From positions 310,001-374,000 of the forward strand of contig CAVZQU010000008.1 in assembly GCA_963777515.1 (NCBI GenBank): a stretch of 64,000 nucleotides of DNA. Reading direction: 5' to 3'. This DNA comes from CAVSWT01 sp963777515 (GTDB lineage Bacteria; Bacteroidota; Ignavibacteria; Ignavibacteriales; Ignavibacteriaceae). The position numbers were made by a program, and so were the translations under genes. The notes beneath the pieces are model-generated. The model was not told the DNA's origin and did not search any database. It worked only from the letters and a program-made list of their open reading frames with translations. Positions 1 through 9,794 of the stretch are shown here, piece by piece (the stretch's first letter is position 1; every line of letters begins with the position of its first letter).

Positions 1-206
1 GGTGTATCAATTTCAAGTTCTTCAGCATATCTTGTTAATGCAGAATGAAGCCGTCCGCTGGCAAAAGTAAAATGAACATTATATTTTTTTAATTCATGAA
101 CAAGCTCTTTTGTCTCTTTGCCTATTTCTCCATCTTTAGATAAAAGTGTTCCATCCAGGTCAAAAAAAATAACTTTAATATTTCCGAGAGTATTATTTGA
201 ATCCAT
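1..206 (-). CDS. HAD-superfamily (Cof-like) phosphatase, N-terminal part
   Basis: The reverse strand from the ATG at 206 encodes about 68 residues before the window ends. Residues near 14-19 read FFDLDGT, the HAD motif I with the nucleophilic Asp and the acid/base Asp two residues later. FASGR follows, with the Ser and Arg typical of Cof/YbiV-type sugar-phosphate phosphatases. The gene starts 2 bp after the symporter stop codon and is co-oriented, so the two are probably one transcript. Such enzymes dephosphorylate small phosphorylated metabolites; the substrate cannot be read from this fragment. The C-terminal half, with motifs III and IV, lies outside the window. Confidence 0.85.
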   Translation of the reverse strand, partial: MDSNNTLGNIKVIFFDLDGTLLSKDGEIGKETKELVHELKKYNVHFTFASGRLHSALTRYAEELEIDT

Positions 207-208
207 TG

Positions 209-1957
209 TTATTTAATTACGGTCTTCCAGCCTAGTTCGGATAAATTTTTATAAATAAATATTACAGATACTACAGCAATTACCAGACAAATAATTGCTG
301 ATTTATAATCACTAAAAATCACACTGCCTATTCCCAGCAGCATTGAATATACCAAAGCAACTCCGAAAAACCAGTTTAAAAACATTCGTAAAAATCCGGT
401 ATCACTTTGTACATCAGGCAGCTTTGAAGAAATCTTTTTCCATAAAATTCCGCCCGGATGAATTTTTTTATAAAACGAAATTAAAACATCTTCATCGGTA
501 GGTTTGGTTAATAATGTTACAACAACCCAAACAACTGTTGTGATTGATACCAAATAAAATAAAGTTGTTGGGAATGCTATTCCAAAGTATTTCAAAAATG
601 GAAGAACAACAAATGGAGTAACCATAGCCGAAATTTCAGACCAGGCATTTATTCTCCACCAAAACCACCTTAAAATTAAAACTAATCCAACGCCTGCGCC
701 GGCTTCCATAATAAATTCCCACGCACCTGAAATTCGGTTGATAAATAAAGTCACAATTACTGAGATAAACATTAGGATCATAGTAAAAACACGTGAAGTA
801 AATACATAGTGTTTCTCTTTCTTATGTGGTTTTACAAATCTTCTATAAAAATCGTTCATGATATAAGACGAGCCCCAGTTAAGCTGTGTTGCAATTGTAC
901 TCATGTAAGCAGCAAAGAAAGCAGCAACCAATAAACCTTTAAGTCCTACTGGCAGAAAATCATTCATTGCATAAATGTAACCCATTCCTTTATCAGCGGC
1001 ACTTAAATCAGGATATATAATTAAAGTAGAAATTCCTACCAGCACCCATGGCCATGGCCTAATTGCATAATGTGTAATTTGAAAAAACAAAGTAGCAAAT
1101 AAGGAATTTTTTTCATCTTTTGCAGACATCATTCTTTGAGCTACATATCCACCGCCGCCAGGCTCTGCTCCAGGATACCAAGAAGCCCACCAGATTATTC
1201 CTACATAAGCAAGAAATGACGCTACACTTAAAGCAAAGGCCCCCGCCACGGAACCAGCATCTGAGATATGAGGGAAGAAATCAAAAACAAATTTGGGAAG
1301 TTTTTCTTGCATTCCGGTTATGCCGCCAACCTGAGAAGAATTAACAACAAGTATGGCAAGTATAATTGTCCCGGTCATAGCTAAAACAAATTGGAATGCA
1401 TCCGTTACAACCACACCCCACAAACCAGAAAGGGCAGAATAGAAAGCAACTAAGAGCATGCATCCAAACACATAATATAAAACTTGAGACTCGGGAATTT
1501 TAAACATTCCAACTAATATTGAAATCATTGCTTTGTTGACCCAGCCCATAATCACCAGGTTCATAAAGAAGCCGAGATATATTGCCCGAAAGCCCCTTAA
1601 AAATCTTGCAGGTTTACCGGAGTATCTAATTTCAGCAAATTCAACTTCGGTCATTATTCCCGCTCTTCTCCAAAGTTTGGCAAAGAAGAATACAGTTAGC
1701 AAACCACCGAATGCAAAATTCCACCAAACCCAGTTGCCGGCAATACCGTTTTTTGCAACAAGTTCGGTTACTGCCAGTGGTGTGTCGGCAGCAAATGTGG
1801 TTGCGACCATTGAAAGTCCGGCAAGATACCAGGGGAGGTTTCTACCGGAAAGAAAAAATTCGTCGGTGCTTTTGCCAGCACGTTTGGAATAATATAGTGC
1901 AATACCTATCGAAAAAATAAAGTATGCCAGAATAATTAGGTAATCAAGAAGCTGCAA
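209..1957 (-). CDS. Sodium:solute symporter (SSS) family transporter
   Basis: A 582-residue polytopic membrane protein with about 13 hydrophobic segments and the SSS start YSKRAGKSTDEFFLSGRNLPW around residues 24-44 (loop after TM1). The family uses a sodium gradient to import sugars, amino acids or similar solutes across the inner membrane. The length is normal. The region near residue 260 is rich in Gly and Pro (WYPGAEPGGGGYVAQR), as in sugar-type members of the family. The following HAD phosphatase is 2 bp downstream, which fits uptake of a solute whose phosphorylated form is then handled, but that is inference. The ATG at 1957 is preceded by a short AGG. The specific solute cannot be assigned. 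Confidence 0.9.
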   Translation of the reverse strand: MQLLDYLIILAYFIFSIGIALYYSKRAGKSTDEFFLSGRNLPWYLAGLSMVATTFAADTPLAVTELVAKNGIAGNWVWWNFAFGGLLTVFFFAKLWRRAGIMTEVEFAEIRYSGKPARFLRGFRAIYLGFFMNLVIMGWVNKAMISILVGMFKIPESQVLYYVFGCMLLVAFYSALSGLWGVVVTDAFQFVLAMTGTIILAILVVNSSQVGGITGMQEKLPKFVFDFFPHISDAGSVAGAFALSVASFLAYVGIIWWASWYPGAEPGGGGYVAQRMMSAKDEKNSLFATLFFQITHYAIRPWPWVLVGISTLIIYPDLSAADKGMGYIYAMNDFLPVGLKGLLVAAFFAAYMSTIATQLNWGSSYIMNDFYRRFVKPHKKEKHYVFTSRVFTMILMFISVIVTLFINRISGAWEFIMEAGAGVGLVLILRWFWWRINAWSEISAMVTPFVVLPFLKYFGIAFPTTLFYLVSITTVVWVVVTLLTKPTDEDVLISFYKKIHPGGILWKKISSKLPDVQSDTGFLRMFLNWFFGVALVYSMLLGIGSVIFSDYKSAIICLVIAVVSVIFIYKNLSELGWKTVIK

Positions 1958-2256
1958 GTAAACCTCGCATAGTTATTGAAGAAATGTATTAAAAAGTTAA
2001 TGCTTAATTTAGTAAAATTTTAGGTTTATTGAGAGGAAGCTATTAATTATTCATGATTGAATTTAGAATGGTGGTTTGTTTGAAAGACTTGTTCAAACCT
2101 TAATGTTTTTGGGCTTTATTTTAACCAATTTTAATTAAAAAAATTTTAGCTTAATGATATTTCAAACGGTTAGGTTAATTAACTAAAATTAATTCCATCT
2201 CATAATTAAGTGCCAATTTCATTATATTTAACAATAAAAATTTATTAACGTTAGTT

Positions 2257-2655
2257 ATGTTGTGTCCGGTTTGCGGAGATCATTTAATAATTCTTGAACT
2301 CGATCAGATTGAGATTGATTATTGCCATTCCTGCGGAGGCGTATGGCTGGATGCCGGAGAGCTTGAATTACTTCTGGAAGATTCCGCAGAAAAAGATGAA
2401 CTGCTTTCCTCAATAAATAAAAAAGCTAAAATCGATGAGAAGAAAATCAGATGTCCTATATGCGGTAAGAAAATGGACAAAGCATTGATTGAAAGCAGCG
2501 AACCGATTATAATCGATAAATGTAAACGCGGCGATGGCCTTTGGTTTGACGAGGGTGAATTAGAATCAGTTGTTGAGCAAGGAAGCTTGGATAAAAATAA
2601 TAAAGTTATCCGACTGTTAAAAAGTATGTTTGAGCATAAATTAAAATCTAATTAG
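2257..2655 (+). CDS. Zinc-ribbon (zf-TFIIB) protein with two ribbons
   Basis: A 132-residue cytosolic protein with two copies of the zf-TFIIB domain. The first has CPVCG near residue 3 and CHSCGGVWLDAGELE near 29; the second has CPICG near 69 and CKRGDGLWFDEGELE near 94. The first ribbon keeps four cysteines. In the second the fourth cysteine position is Gly, a variant this family often shows. The role is unknown; these proteins probably bind nucleic acid or act as metal-binding partners. It is followed 14 bp later by lemA on the same strand, so the pair is likely co-transcribed. Confidence 0.85.
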   Translation: MLCPVCGDHLIILELDQIEIDYCHSCGGVWLDAGELELLLEDSAEKDELLSSINKKAKIDEKKIRCPICGKKMDKALIESSEPIIIDKCKRGDGLWFDEGELESVVEQGSLDKNNKVIRLLKSMFEHKLKSN

Positions 2656-2669
2656 TTAGGAGGATAAAA

Positions 2670-3224
2670 ATGGGAGCTCTTATAGTAATTGTTATTATTA
2701 TTGCCCTCGTTGTTTTTTATTTAATTTCAATTTACAATTCATTAGTTGGATTAAGAAACAGAGTTAAAAATGCCTGGTCACAAATTGATGTGCAATTGAA
2801 AAGACGGCATGATTTAATTCCAAACTTAATTGAAACTGTAAAAGGGTATATGCATCATGAAAGAGAAACGCTCGAGTCAATAACTAATGCAAGAAGCCAG
2901 GCGGTAGGCGCAAAAACCATTAGTGAAAAAGCAAAAGCAGAAACTGCTTTAACTGATGCAATTGGGAAATTTAATCTTGTGGTTGAAAATTATCCCGATT
3001 TAAAAGCAAACCAGAATTTTTTATCTCTCCAGGAAGAATTAACTTCAACGGAAAATAAAATTTCTTTTTCACGACAAAATTATAATGATCAGGTTTTATT
3101 TTATAACAACAAAATTCAAATGTTTCCTTCAAGTGTAATTGCTGGTATGTTCAACTTTCAACAGGAAACATTTTTTGAACTTGAAGATAAATCTGAAAGA
3201 GAAGTTCCGAAAGTTAGTTTTTAA
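2670..3224 (+). CDS. lemA: LemA family membrane protein
   Basis: A 184-residue protein with one N-terminal hydrophobic segment (residues 3-22). The LemA signature follows: YNSLVGLRNRVKNAWSQIDVQ, then LKRRHDLIPNLIETVKGY. The rest is helical and ends with the expected FNFQQETFFELEDKSERE-type tail. LemA proteins are anchored in the inner membrane with a helical-bundle domain outside; their biochemical function is unknown. A strong ribosome binding site (TAGGAGG) precedes the ATG. In many bacteria lemA is next to an M48/HtpX protease gene; here the M48 gene is about 3.2 kb away with a TonB receptor locus in between. Confidence 0.93.
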   Translation: MGALIVIVIIIALVVFYLISIYNSLVGLRNRVKNAWSQIDVQLKRRHDLIPNLIETVKGYMHHERETLESITNARSQAVGAKTISEKAKAETALTDAIGKFNLVVENYPDLKANQNFLSLQEELTSTENKISFSRQNYNDQVLFYNNKIQMFPSSVIAGMFNFQQETFFELEDKSEREVPKVSF

Positions 3225-3237
3225 TTTGTGATTATTA

Positions 3238-3270
3238 ATAAACCCGATTCCTCAATGAAATCGGGTTTAT
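3238..3270. terminator. Hairpin terminator between lemA and the convergent TonB gene
   Basis: A perfect 12-bp stem (ATAAACCCGATT at 3238-3249, its complement at 3259-3270) with a 9-nt loop lies between two convergent genes. The stem is A/T-rich at its base on both strands, so it can serve both directions. Confidence 0.75.
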
Positions 3271-3304
3271 ACTTCTTGCTATTGACCAATTAAATTTTAA
3301 AACC

Positions 3305-5679
3305 TTACAACTCATATTTTAGTTTAAAAGTTACATTTCTCCTTTCTTCAAAACTGGCACCACTGAAGAAAGCACCCTTAATCAAATGAGCGTGATCTAA
3401 AAGATTAGTTATGTATAAAGACGGCTCTAATGTATGTCCTCCTGTTAGATTAAATATATAACCGCCGGAAAGGTTCAATACCCAATAAGGAGTAGTATGG
3501 GCACCTTGATTAAAATCAAACAAGCTTGTTTTAAATACATAATTATCGTTACCGTTTGCTAATCCGCTTCCATATATTGCAGTAAAATTAACAAACCAAT
3601 TATCAGGCTGATAGTTTAATCCGATAACTGAAGATAATCTTTCGTCATGGTCAAGATCAAATGGAGTTATGGAACTATCGGCAGGCAAAAATCCTCCTGA
3701 TACCGGGCCGGTTCCGTAAGCATGAATGAGTGAGCCGTTTAAATAAGCGGAAAATGGATTAGCCGGATTGCTATAATTAAGACTTAGTTCAATCCCGCGA
3801 ACTTTAACCTTATCTATGTTTACATTAACCCGTATAGTGCTGGAACCAAGGGTTTCATCATCAAGTCCTGGCGAAGCATCTTTATGGAAATAGTCTAATT
3901 TAGCAGTAAGCCCGGAAATAAAACTATGAATGAATCCCGCTTCATATAAATTATCTTTTTCAGGAATAGTTGCTGCAGCTGACTCTCCAACTGCTGTAGC
4001 GATTGAACCTAATCCTTCAATATTTGTCGGCATAAAAAGCCTATCATAACTTAAGTAGATAGTGCTTTCGTCTCCGAGGAAGAAACTAAATTTTAATCTC
4101 GGGCTAAATTGTTTCTGAAGAGATATTGAAGGGGCAATATGCTGATCATATCTTAAACCCGCGTCAACTTTCACCCATTCAAAAGGGTGGATTTCGCTTT
4201 CGGCAAAAAGCGCAAAATCTGATCCGGTAAAATCTGTTTTATTTACAGGGCCGTTTCCATTAACATCCTTAAAATTAAATGTTTCGGTTCCATTTACAAC
4301 GCTTAAGTTTGTTCCAACAGCAAACTTAAGTTGATGTGATAGCCTATTACTATATTTGATTCTCGTTCCAGCTGTAATAAATTTTCTATCCTGATCAATT
4401 GTATAGCTGGTTGTAGTATCATTCCCAATAAATTGTCTGGTCTTATTCTCCAGGCCCGTTGTATACTTCAAGCCGCCTTCTCTAACATAAAATCCGGCAA
4501 ATAAATCTTTTTCATTATTAATTTCGTTTGAAATTGTATGAAAGTATGAAATTGTTTGGAAGGCATTAAAGCTATTCTGCGCATCATTATTAACTCCTTC
4601 GATGGGATTAAAAGGAATTTGTGTTTGCGTTTCGCTGTAATTTAAATTTGACGTAATATAATCATTATCATTTATAATGTAATCTAATTTTCCATAAAGG
4701 AAATAATCGAATCCATGATCATGTGTTAAAGAAACAACCGGCTGGTCAATTCTTCTATCGGTTTCATCTCTTGACCCGGAAATAAAAAAGCCCAGCTTTC
4801 CTGAACGGCTGCTTAATGAAAAACTTTGACCGTTTGAATTTAATTTTTTAAAGCTGCCGACCTTTGAACCCAGGTTATCTCCTGATGTTAAATAACTTCC
4901 TCCATAAGTAGAAAGGCTTAAGTGAAAAGGACCGGGCGGGACCTGGTTTTGAACATTAATTAAAGCTGCAACTTGACCGCCATATTCAGCAGGGAATCCG
5001 CCGGTATAAAATGTAATTAATTTTATTACTCTGGGATCGACCACTTCATTAAGCCCGCCAAAAACGCCTAATGGAATTGGAATACCATCAATGTAATATG
5101 AAAATTCTCCATGCTGCCCTCTAATATGAACTTCCCCGGTTGGCGCTCTTACTGCTCCTGTTAAATTTTGTTGTATTAAAGTGGTCATTCTTGATGAGGG
5201 CGGGGCATGAAAAGTTTCGCCTTCAAAAGTTTGATGCCCGGTTTTAATATCAACAAAGTTCGAAACGTGCATTTTTTTTCTATCGGTTACAACAACTTCA
5301 TTTAAACCAATAGCATCAGGAGAAAGATTTATTGAAACTTTATTATTTGTTTCGTCAATGTTAATGGGGGATGAATAATCTTTATAACCGATGTAATGAA
5401 CGCTAAGATTATATTGTCCTGGTGTTAAATCATGGAAGATAGATTGACCAAAGTGGTTTGTAATATTAATATTTACTGTTTTGCCTTCTCTTTGAAGAAT
5501 TAAATTTACCAGTTCCAGCGGACTGTCGGTTGAAGAGTCGTAACTGTCACATAAAAATTTATTTTCTTAATTATATCCTTTCCATCAGTTCTTGCAAATA
5601 AGGAAGGAGATATTAAATTAAATATTAAAATTAAACTGAAAAATATTTTTGAATTAATAAACTTATTCGAATTAGCCAT
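3305..5679 (-). CDS. TonB-dependent outer-membrane receptor (one frameshift)
   Basis: The reconstructed protein is about 790 residues. The ATG at 5679 (AGGAG upstream) opens a signal peptide ending in SPSLFA. A carboxypeptidase-regulatory-like beta domain follows (LTPGQYNLSVHYIGYKDY), then a TonB plug (VHIRGQHGEFSYYIDGIPI, FPAEYGGQVAALINVQ) and a beta-barrel ending NVTFKLKYEL. The reading frame breaks near 5535-5545: the signal-peptide frame stops just after, while the CarboxypepD_reg domain continues in another frame. The uninterrupted downstream stretch begins only at 5272 and lacks both N-terminal parts. Such receptors take up metal chelates, vitamins or glycans; no specific ligand can be read. 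A small His-containing membrane protein is encoded just upstream on the same strand, a pairing that suggests metal uptake. Confidence 0.85.
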
Positions 5680-5852
5680 GTCTTAAAACTCCTGTAAGTG
5701 ATTTGAAATTTTAGATTCTGGAAATACAGTAGTTGTTATCCTAAAATTCTAGATTAAAATTTTAGTATGGAGACAATAAATATTTTTCACCGGAAGAAAG
5801 TAATTTCTTCCTCTGAAAATTATTTAAGTTTAAGGTTCTGTATTTCTGTGAA

Positions 5853-6218
5853 TTAAAAAAAGAAGGATGGAGGAGCTCTAAGCAGGCTGTGCTTAGCTAA
5901 AATATGATAAGGTAATCTATTGTGTCTGTCTATTATAAAATAACCTTTGTTATCATTTTCGCGGGCAAAAAGTTTTGGAGCGTAACTGATATTTAAAACT
6001 GTGCTGCTGAATTGCGTAATTAAACATTCATGGTGAAAATCAATTAATCTATTAAAAGGAGTCGTATCACTATCCCCTGAATTGCTCTCTAATTTATAAT
6101 TACCTTCCATCAAATTGATGTTATGATGATGGAAAACAGTAAGAGCAATCAGAAATAGATATGCGGATAAAAACAGATAACCGTGATACCTGGAATATTT
6201 ATAAATGTAGTTTCGCAT
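5853..6218 (-). CDS. Small membrane-anchored His-rich protein upstream of the TonB receptor
   Basis: A 121-residue protein I do not recognise by name. Residues 12-30 form one hydrophobic segment, directly followed by FHHHN. A second cluster, DFHHECLIT, carries two His, a Glu and the only Cys. The protein ends LLRAPPSFFF; a short Arg-Ala-Pro-Pro tail is, as far as I recall, common in small proteins encoded next to metal-related TonB receptors. The gene precedes the TonB receptor by 173 bp on the same strand. His/Cys placement near the membrane suggests a metal-binding accessory protein, but this is inference. Confidence 0.6.
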   Translation of the reverse strand: MRNYIYKYSRYHGYLFLSAYLFLIALTVFHHHNINLMEGNYKLESNSGDSDTTPFNRLIDFHHECLITQFSSTVLNISYAPKLFARENDNKGYFIIDRHNRLPYHILAKHSLLRAPPSFFF

Positions 6219-6443
6219 TTGATGTCAAAATATCAGATTTTTTTTATTACGGTTCAAGACTAAAAATATTGTTATTGAGTAAAAACAGGTTACATTTGTT
6301 GAAAGTTAAATGAATTTGGTTAATCTAATTTCAATATATATTGAATAAAATTATGCAGTATATTTTATTCTTAAAATTTAATTAAATTTTAAATGTTCTT
6401 AAATTCTTTTTACACCATAAGATTGGTTTAAATAAAAAACTTT

Positions 6444-7673
6444 ATGTGGGAATTAATCGCAGCAAACCGTAGAAAATCAAACCTTCTTTTTATAATAATG
6501 GGTCTTTGCCTTATTCTGCTGGGCTATTTAGTAGGAAGTGTTTTCTTTTATAATAATGGCGGCTTATGGGGAATTTTTATTGCAATTATGATTTGGGCAT
6601 TTCTTTCACTGTTGAGTTATTTCTCCGGCAGTTCAATAATGCTTGCAGTAAGCAGTGCAAAAGAGGTTACACCGGACGTTCACCAACAACTTTTTAATGT
6701 AGTTGAAGAAATGAAAATTGCCGCTGGTCTAAATAAAATGCCTAAAGTTTATATTATTAATTCTCCGGCACCAAATGCTTTTGCCACAGGAAAGGATCCC
6801 GATAACTGTGCAATAGCAGTTACTGCAGGCCTGCTTGCACAACTAAATAGAGATGAACTTCAAGGAGTGATTGCTCACGAAACTTCACACATCGTTAATC
6901 GCGACGTACGTTTTATAACATTTGCCGGAGTAATGATTGGTGCAATTGTAATAATTTCGGAAGTGTTTTTAAGAGGTTTGTGGTTTACAGGCGGCTCATC
7001 AAGAAGATACAGTTCAAAATCTTCGGGCGGCGGGCAAATACAATTAATAATTATGATTGTGGCAATTGTTTTTGCAATTCTGGCTCCTATCTTAGCAAGA
7101 TTTCTATATTTTGCTATTTCAAGAAAACGTGAATATTTAGCAGACGCTTCTGCGGCAAGACTTACTCGTTATCCCGAAGGACTCGCTTCAGCTTTAGAAA
7201 AAATTTCTGTATCGACTTATGATTTAACTTCAGCTAATAAAGTTACTGCGCCAATGTTTATTGTAAATCCTTTGAAAGAAAAAGGAAGCGCAATTCATAA
7301 TTTAACTAGCACTCATCCTCCAATTAAAGAAAGAATAAGAATTCTAAGAGCAATGTCCGGCGCTAATTATGTAGATTATCAAAAAGCCTATACAAGCATT
7401 AAAAATAAGAATGACAATTTGATACCTGCATCAGGTTTAACAGATAATGCTAAAATCGATATTCGAGGTGCTTCAGCTTTTACAGAGCCAGTCGAAAATA
7501 TAAAAACACAAAAAAGAGAGCTTGGTGATATTATGATGGCTGTAAATAATTATTCTTTCATTCAATGTGAATGTGGTTTAAGGATAAAAATTCCTCAAGG
7601 CATAAAAACGAATGCTGTTCGCTGTCCCAAATGCGGAAGAATTCATGAAGTGCCTGCTAAAAAGTCTGTATAG
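6444..7673 (+). CDS. M48 family (HtpX-like) membrane metalloprotease with C-terminal zinc ribbon
   Basis: A 409-residue protein. Two transmembrane helices (about residues 13-35 and 40-60) precede the peptidase domain. The zinc site HETSH is at residues 145-149 with catalytic Glu146; the third ligand is likely in REYLADASAARLTRYPEGLASAL. A hydrophobic segment (QIQLIIMIVAIVFAILAPIL) lies between them, as in HtpX. The family degrades misfolded membrane proteins. The last 40 residues (CECGLRIKIP ... CPKCGRIHEVP) add a CxC/CxxC zinc ribbon that classical HtpX lacks. The gene is divergent from the small protein/TonB pair. Confidence 0.88.
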   Translation: MWELIAANRRKSNLLFIIMGLCLILLGYLVGSVFFYNNGGLWGIFIAIMIWAFLSLLSYFSGSSIMLAVSSAKEVTPDVHQQLFNVVEEMKIAAGLNKMPKVYIINSPAPNAFATGKDPDNCAIAVTAGLLAQLNRDELQGVIAHETSHIVNRDVRFITFAGVMIGAIVIISEVFLRGLWFTGGSSRRYSSKSSGGGQIQLIIMIVAIVFAILAPILARFLYFAISRKREYLADASAARLTRYPEGLASALEKISVSTYDLTSANKVTAPMFIVNPLKEKGSAIHNLTSTHPPIKERIRILRAMSGANYVDYQKAYTSIKNKNDNLIPASGLTDNAKIDIRGASAFTEPVENIKTQKRELGDIMMAVNNYSFIQCECGLRIKIPQGIKTNAVRCPKCGRIHEVPAKKSV

Positions 7674-7773
7674 ATTTTCGGTTTACTTTCGTGCAATAGT
7701 AATTTTATTGTATATTCTCAGAACTAAATTCATCACTCTATAAAATTTAAATTATTTGGCGTATGTGCCCGTT

Positions 7774-8532
7774 ATGGAAATTCAGGCAAAAACAATAGAC
7801 GATGTTTTAAATGAACTTGATTCTATTATTGAAGATTCAATTAGAGAAAATAGCCGGCTTGGAATATTTGCATACATTTACAGAAGAACTACTTTTCAGA
7901 TAAAACAAGCTATAGCTGAAAAAAAGTTTGAAGACAATGTTAGAATGGAAAGAATGGATGTTGTATTTGCAAATCTTTACTTGTCGGCTTACAAAAATTT
8001 CTTTTCTAATGAAACTATTTCCAAATCATGGCTGGTCGCGTTTCAAGCTAAAGGTCAAAAGCTGACCGTTATACAGCATATAATTCTAGGAATGAACGCT
8101 CATATCAATTTGGATCTTGGAATAGCTGCTTCTGAAATTATGCCGCCGGATAAAATAGGAGATTTAAAGAATGATTTTATGCTGGTTAATCAAATTTTAA
8201 AAGATTTGATTAATGAGATGCAAGACAGGGTTTCCAGGGTATCACGCACAATGTTCCTGCTTGATTGGATTGGACAAAATGAAGATGAAAAGATAATTAA
8301 CTTTAGTATTGTTAAAGCAAGAGAGCAGGCCTGGGATTTTGCTACTACTATAGCAAGGTTAAGTGGTGAAGAAGGGAAAAAGAAAATAAAATCTGTTGAT
8401 GACTTCGTATTTGATTTAGGCAATATAGTAAAAAGGCCTCCAGGATTTTTAACAAGAATTATTTTAAAAATTATTTCATGGTTTGAAGAGCAGGATGTGA
8501 AAAAAATAATTACTCTGCTTGAAGAGAATTAA
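7774..8532 (+). CDS. DUF5995 family protein
   Basis: A mostly helical soluble protein of about 252 residues that matches DUF5995 by its pattern: TIDDVLNELDSIIEDSIRENSRLGIFAYIYRR near the start, then LYLSAYKNFF, WLVAF and HIILGMNAHINLDLGIA. The last motif, with Asn-Ala-His and Asn-Leu-Asp, is the most conserved and may hold a metal or a catalytic site, though the function is unknown. The frame is also open from a TTG at 7756; I prefer the ATG at 7774 (MEIQAKTIDDV), since neither has a clear ribosome binding site. It ends 16 bp before the ATG of the EVE-domain gene. Confidence 0.8.
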   Translation: MEIQAKTIDDVLNELDSIIEDSIRENSRLGIFAYIYRRTTFQIKQAIAEKKFEDNVRMERMDVVFANLYLSAYKNFFSNETISKSWLVAFQAKGQKLTVIQHIILGMNAHINLDLGIAASEIMPPDKIGDLKNDFMLVNQILKDLINEMQDRVSRVSRTMFLLDWIGQNEDEKIINFSIVKAREQAWDFATTIARLSGEEGKKKIKSVDDFVFDLGNIVKRPPGFLTRIILKIISWFEEQDVKKIITLLEEN

Positions 8533-8548
8533 TAATAAAAAGAATAAA

Positions 8549-8971
8549 ATGAAATACTGGATAAATACAGTATCAAAAGATCATGTAATGCGCGGAGTTG
8601 AAGGCGGCTTTACACAAGCGAATCATGGAGCTCCATATAATTTAAAAAGAATGAGCAAAGGAGATTTCATAGTTTTCTATTCACCCAAAACAAAATACAA
8701 AAATGGTGAGCCGCTTCAATGTTTCACAGCAATAGGCGAATGCATAGATGAAAAACCATATCAAGCAGAAATGTCGCCAGACTTTCATCCGTGGAGAAGA
8801 AATATAAAATTTCTAAAATGCAAAGAAACACCAATAAAAAATCTAATCAGCCAATTAAGCTTTATAAAGGACAAGAAAAAATGGGGCTTTCCTTTCAGAA
8901 GAGGAATGTTTGAAATACCGGAAAATGATTTTAAAATAATAGCTGACGCAATGGATGTTAAAATATTTTAA
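8549..8971 (+). CDS. EVE domain-containing protein
   Basis: A 140-residue single-domain protein: MKYWINTVSKDHVMRGVEGGFTQANHG at the N-terminus, then MSKGDFIVFYSPK, FTAIGECIDEKPYQ and FPFRRGMFEIPENDFKII. This is the EVE (PUA-like) fold of the UPF0310 type. EVE domains bind modified bases in DNA or RNA and are often fused to or near restriction enzymes; this one is stand-alone with no nuclease nearby. The start is placed at the ATG at 8549 because the tryptophan-rich first strand (KYW) begins the domain; a TTG at 8519 would only add a Lys/Asn-rich leader. A palindromic T/A hairpin (GCTTTTTT/AAAAAAGC) follows the stop and may end the transcript. Confidence 0.85.
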   Translation: MKYWINTVSKDHVMRGVEGGFTQANHGAPYNLKRMSKGDFIVFYSPKTKYKNGEPLQCFTAIGECIDEKPYQAEMSPDFHPWRRNIKFLKCKETPIKNLISQLSFIKDKKKWGFPFRRGMFEIPENDFKIIADAMDVKIF

Positions 8972-9007
8972 GCTTTTTTAAAAAAGCATATTGTTTTTTA
9001 TGAGAAT

Positions 9008-9745
9008 TTAATCCTTCAGTTTGTTAATTAATTCTTTCATGCTATCGTAATGGCTGCCGCGCCAATAAATTTTATTACAATGATTGCAGTATATAAAATT
9101 ATTATGAGCGGCATTTACTTTTTGGGGAAGGCGGTCAACAATTTTTTCTTTCTCAATCTTTTCTAAAACAGAATTGCATTCAACACAGCGGGTAAACTCT
9201 TTAATCTGATTTTTTAAATCGAATCGGTTTACAACTTCTTCAACCTGTTTAACTGGTACGGTATTTCTAACCCAATAACCGCGGGTTACTTCGCTCCGTT
9301 TTAATATTCCGACATCTCTTGTAAGAATTGTCCTTTTTTCTTTTAAAGAAATTTTAACAATCTCTTTATCTGCATAATCATTCCTATAGCTTGTATCAAA
9401 GCCTAGCATTCTCAAGTATCTGGAAAGAGTTCCGAGATGAACATCTAAAATAAATTTGGGTTCGCGCAATGGTTCGGGGCGAAGCTTTTGAAGATTGGAA
9501 ATATCGATAGATTCAAAAACAGGATAAACACTAATATCATCGCTGTCATTAATGATATAAGAAAAATTCTTTGATTTACTGTTTACTAATATTAAATCAA
9601 CTTCTGTATGCGGTACACCGAAAGATTCGATTACATCTTTTACAGAAGCACGGTTGATGAAATTATATTCAAATTTTTTCTTTCTTTTTTCCTTAGGAAG
9701 GAAATCGTTTAACTCTTCATAAAATCTAAAAGTTACTGTATGCAT
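9008..9745 (-). CDS. Mut7-C RNase-domain protein with N-terminal ubiquitin-like domain
   Basis: A 245-residue protein with three parts. Residues 1-80 form a ThiS/ubiquitin-like domain as found before Mut7-C. Residues 95-160 are the Mut7-C (PIN-like) RNase domain: FILDVHLGTLSRYLRMLGFDT, then RTILTRDVGILKR, with conserved acidic residues. The C-terminal zinc ribbon has CVECN and CNHCNKIYWRGSHY. Mut7-C proteins are predicted ribonucleases; their substrates in bacteria are unknown. The gene stands alone between the convergent EVE gene and a repeat element. Confidence 0.88.
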   Translation of the reverse strand: MHTVTFRFYEELNDFLPKEKRKKKFEYNFINRASVKDVIESFGVPHTEVDLILVNSKSKNFSYIINDSDDISVYPVFESIDISNLQKLRPEPLREPKFILDVHLGTLSRYLRMLGFDTSYRNDYADKEIVKISLKEKRTILTRDVGILKRSEVTRGYWVRNTVPVKQVEEVVNRFDLKNQIKEFTRCVECNSVLEKIEKEKIVDRLPQKVNAAHNNFIYCNHCNKIYWRGSHYDSMKELINKLKD

Positions 9746-9794
9746 ATTTAAAAAATAGACTTTTTAAGATGGAGTCTGTTACTAAATACAAACC

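Noticed and set aside
5680..5852. Riboswitch or attenuator upstream of the TonB gene
   Set aside because: Only a short GGAAGAAA/TTTCTTCC hairpin is present; no cobalamin-box or other conserved core.
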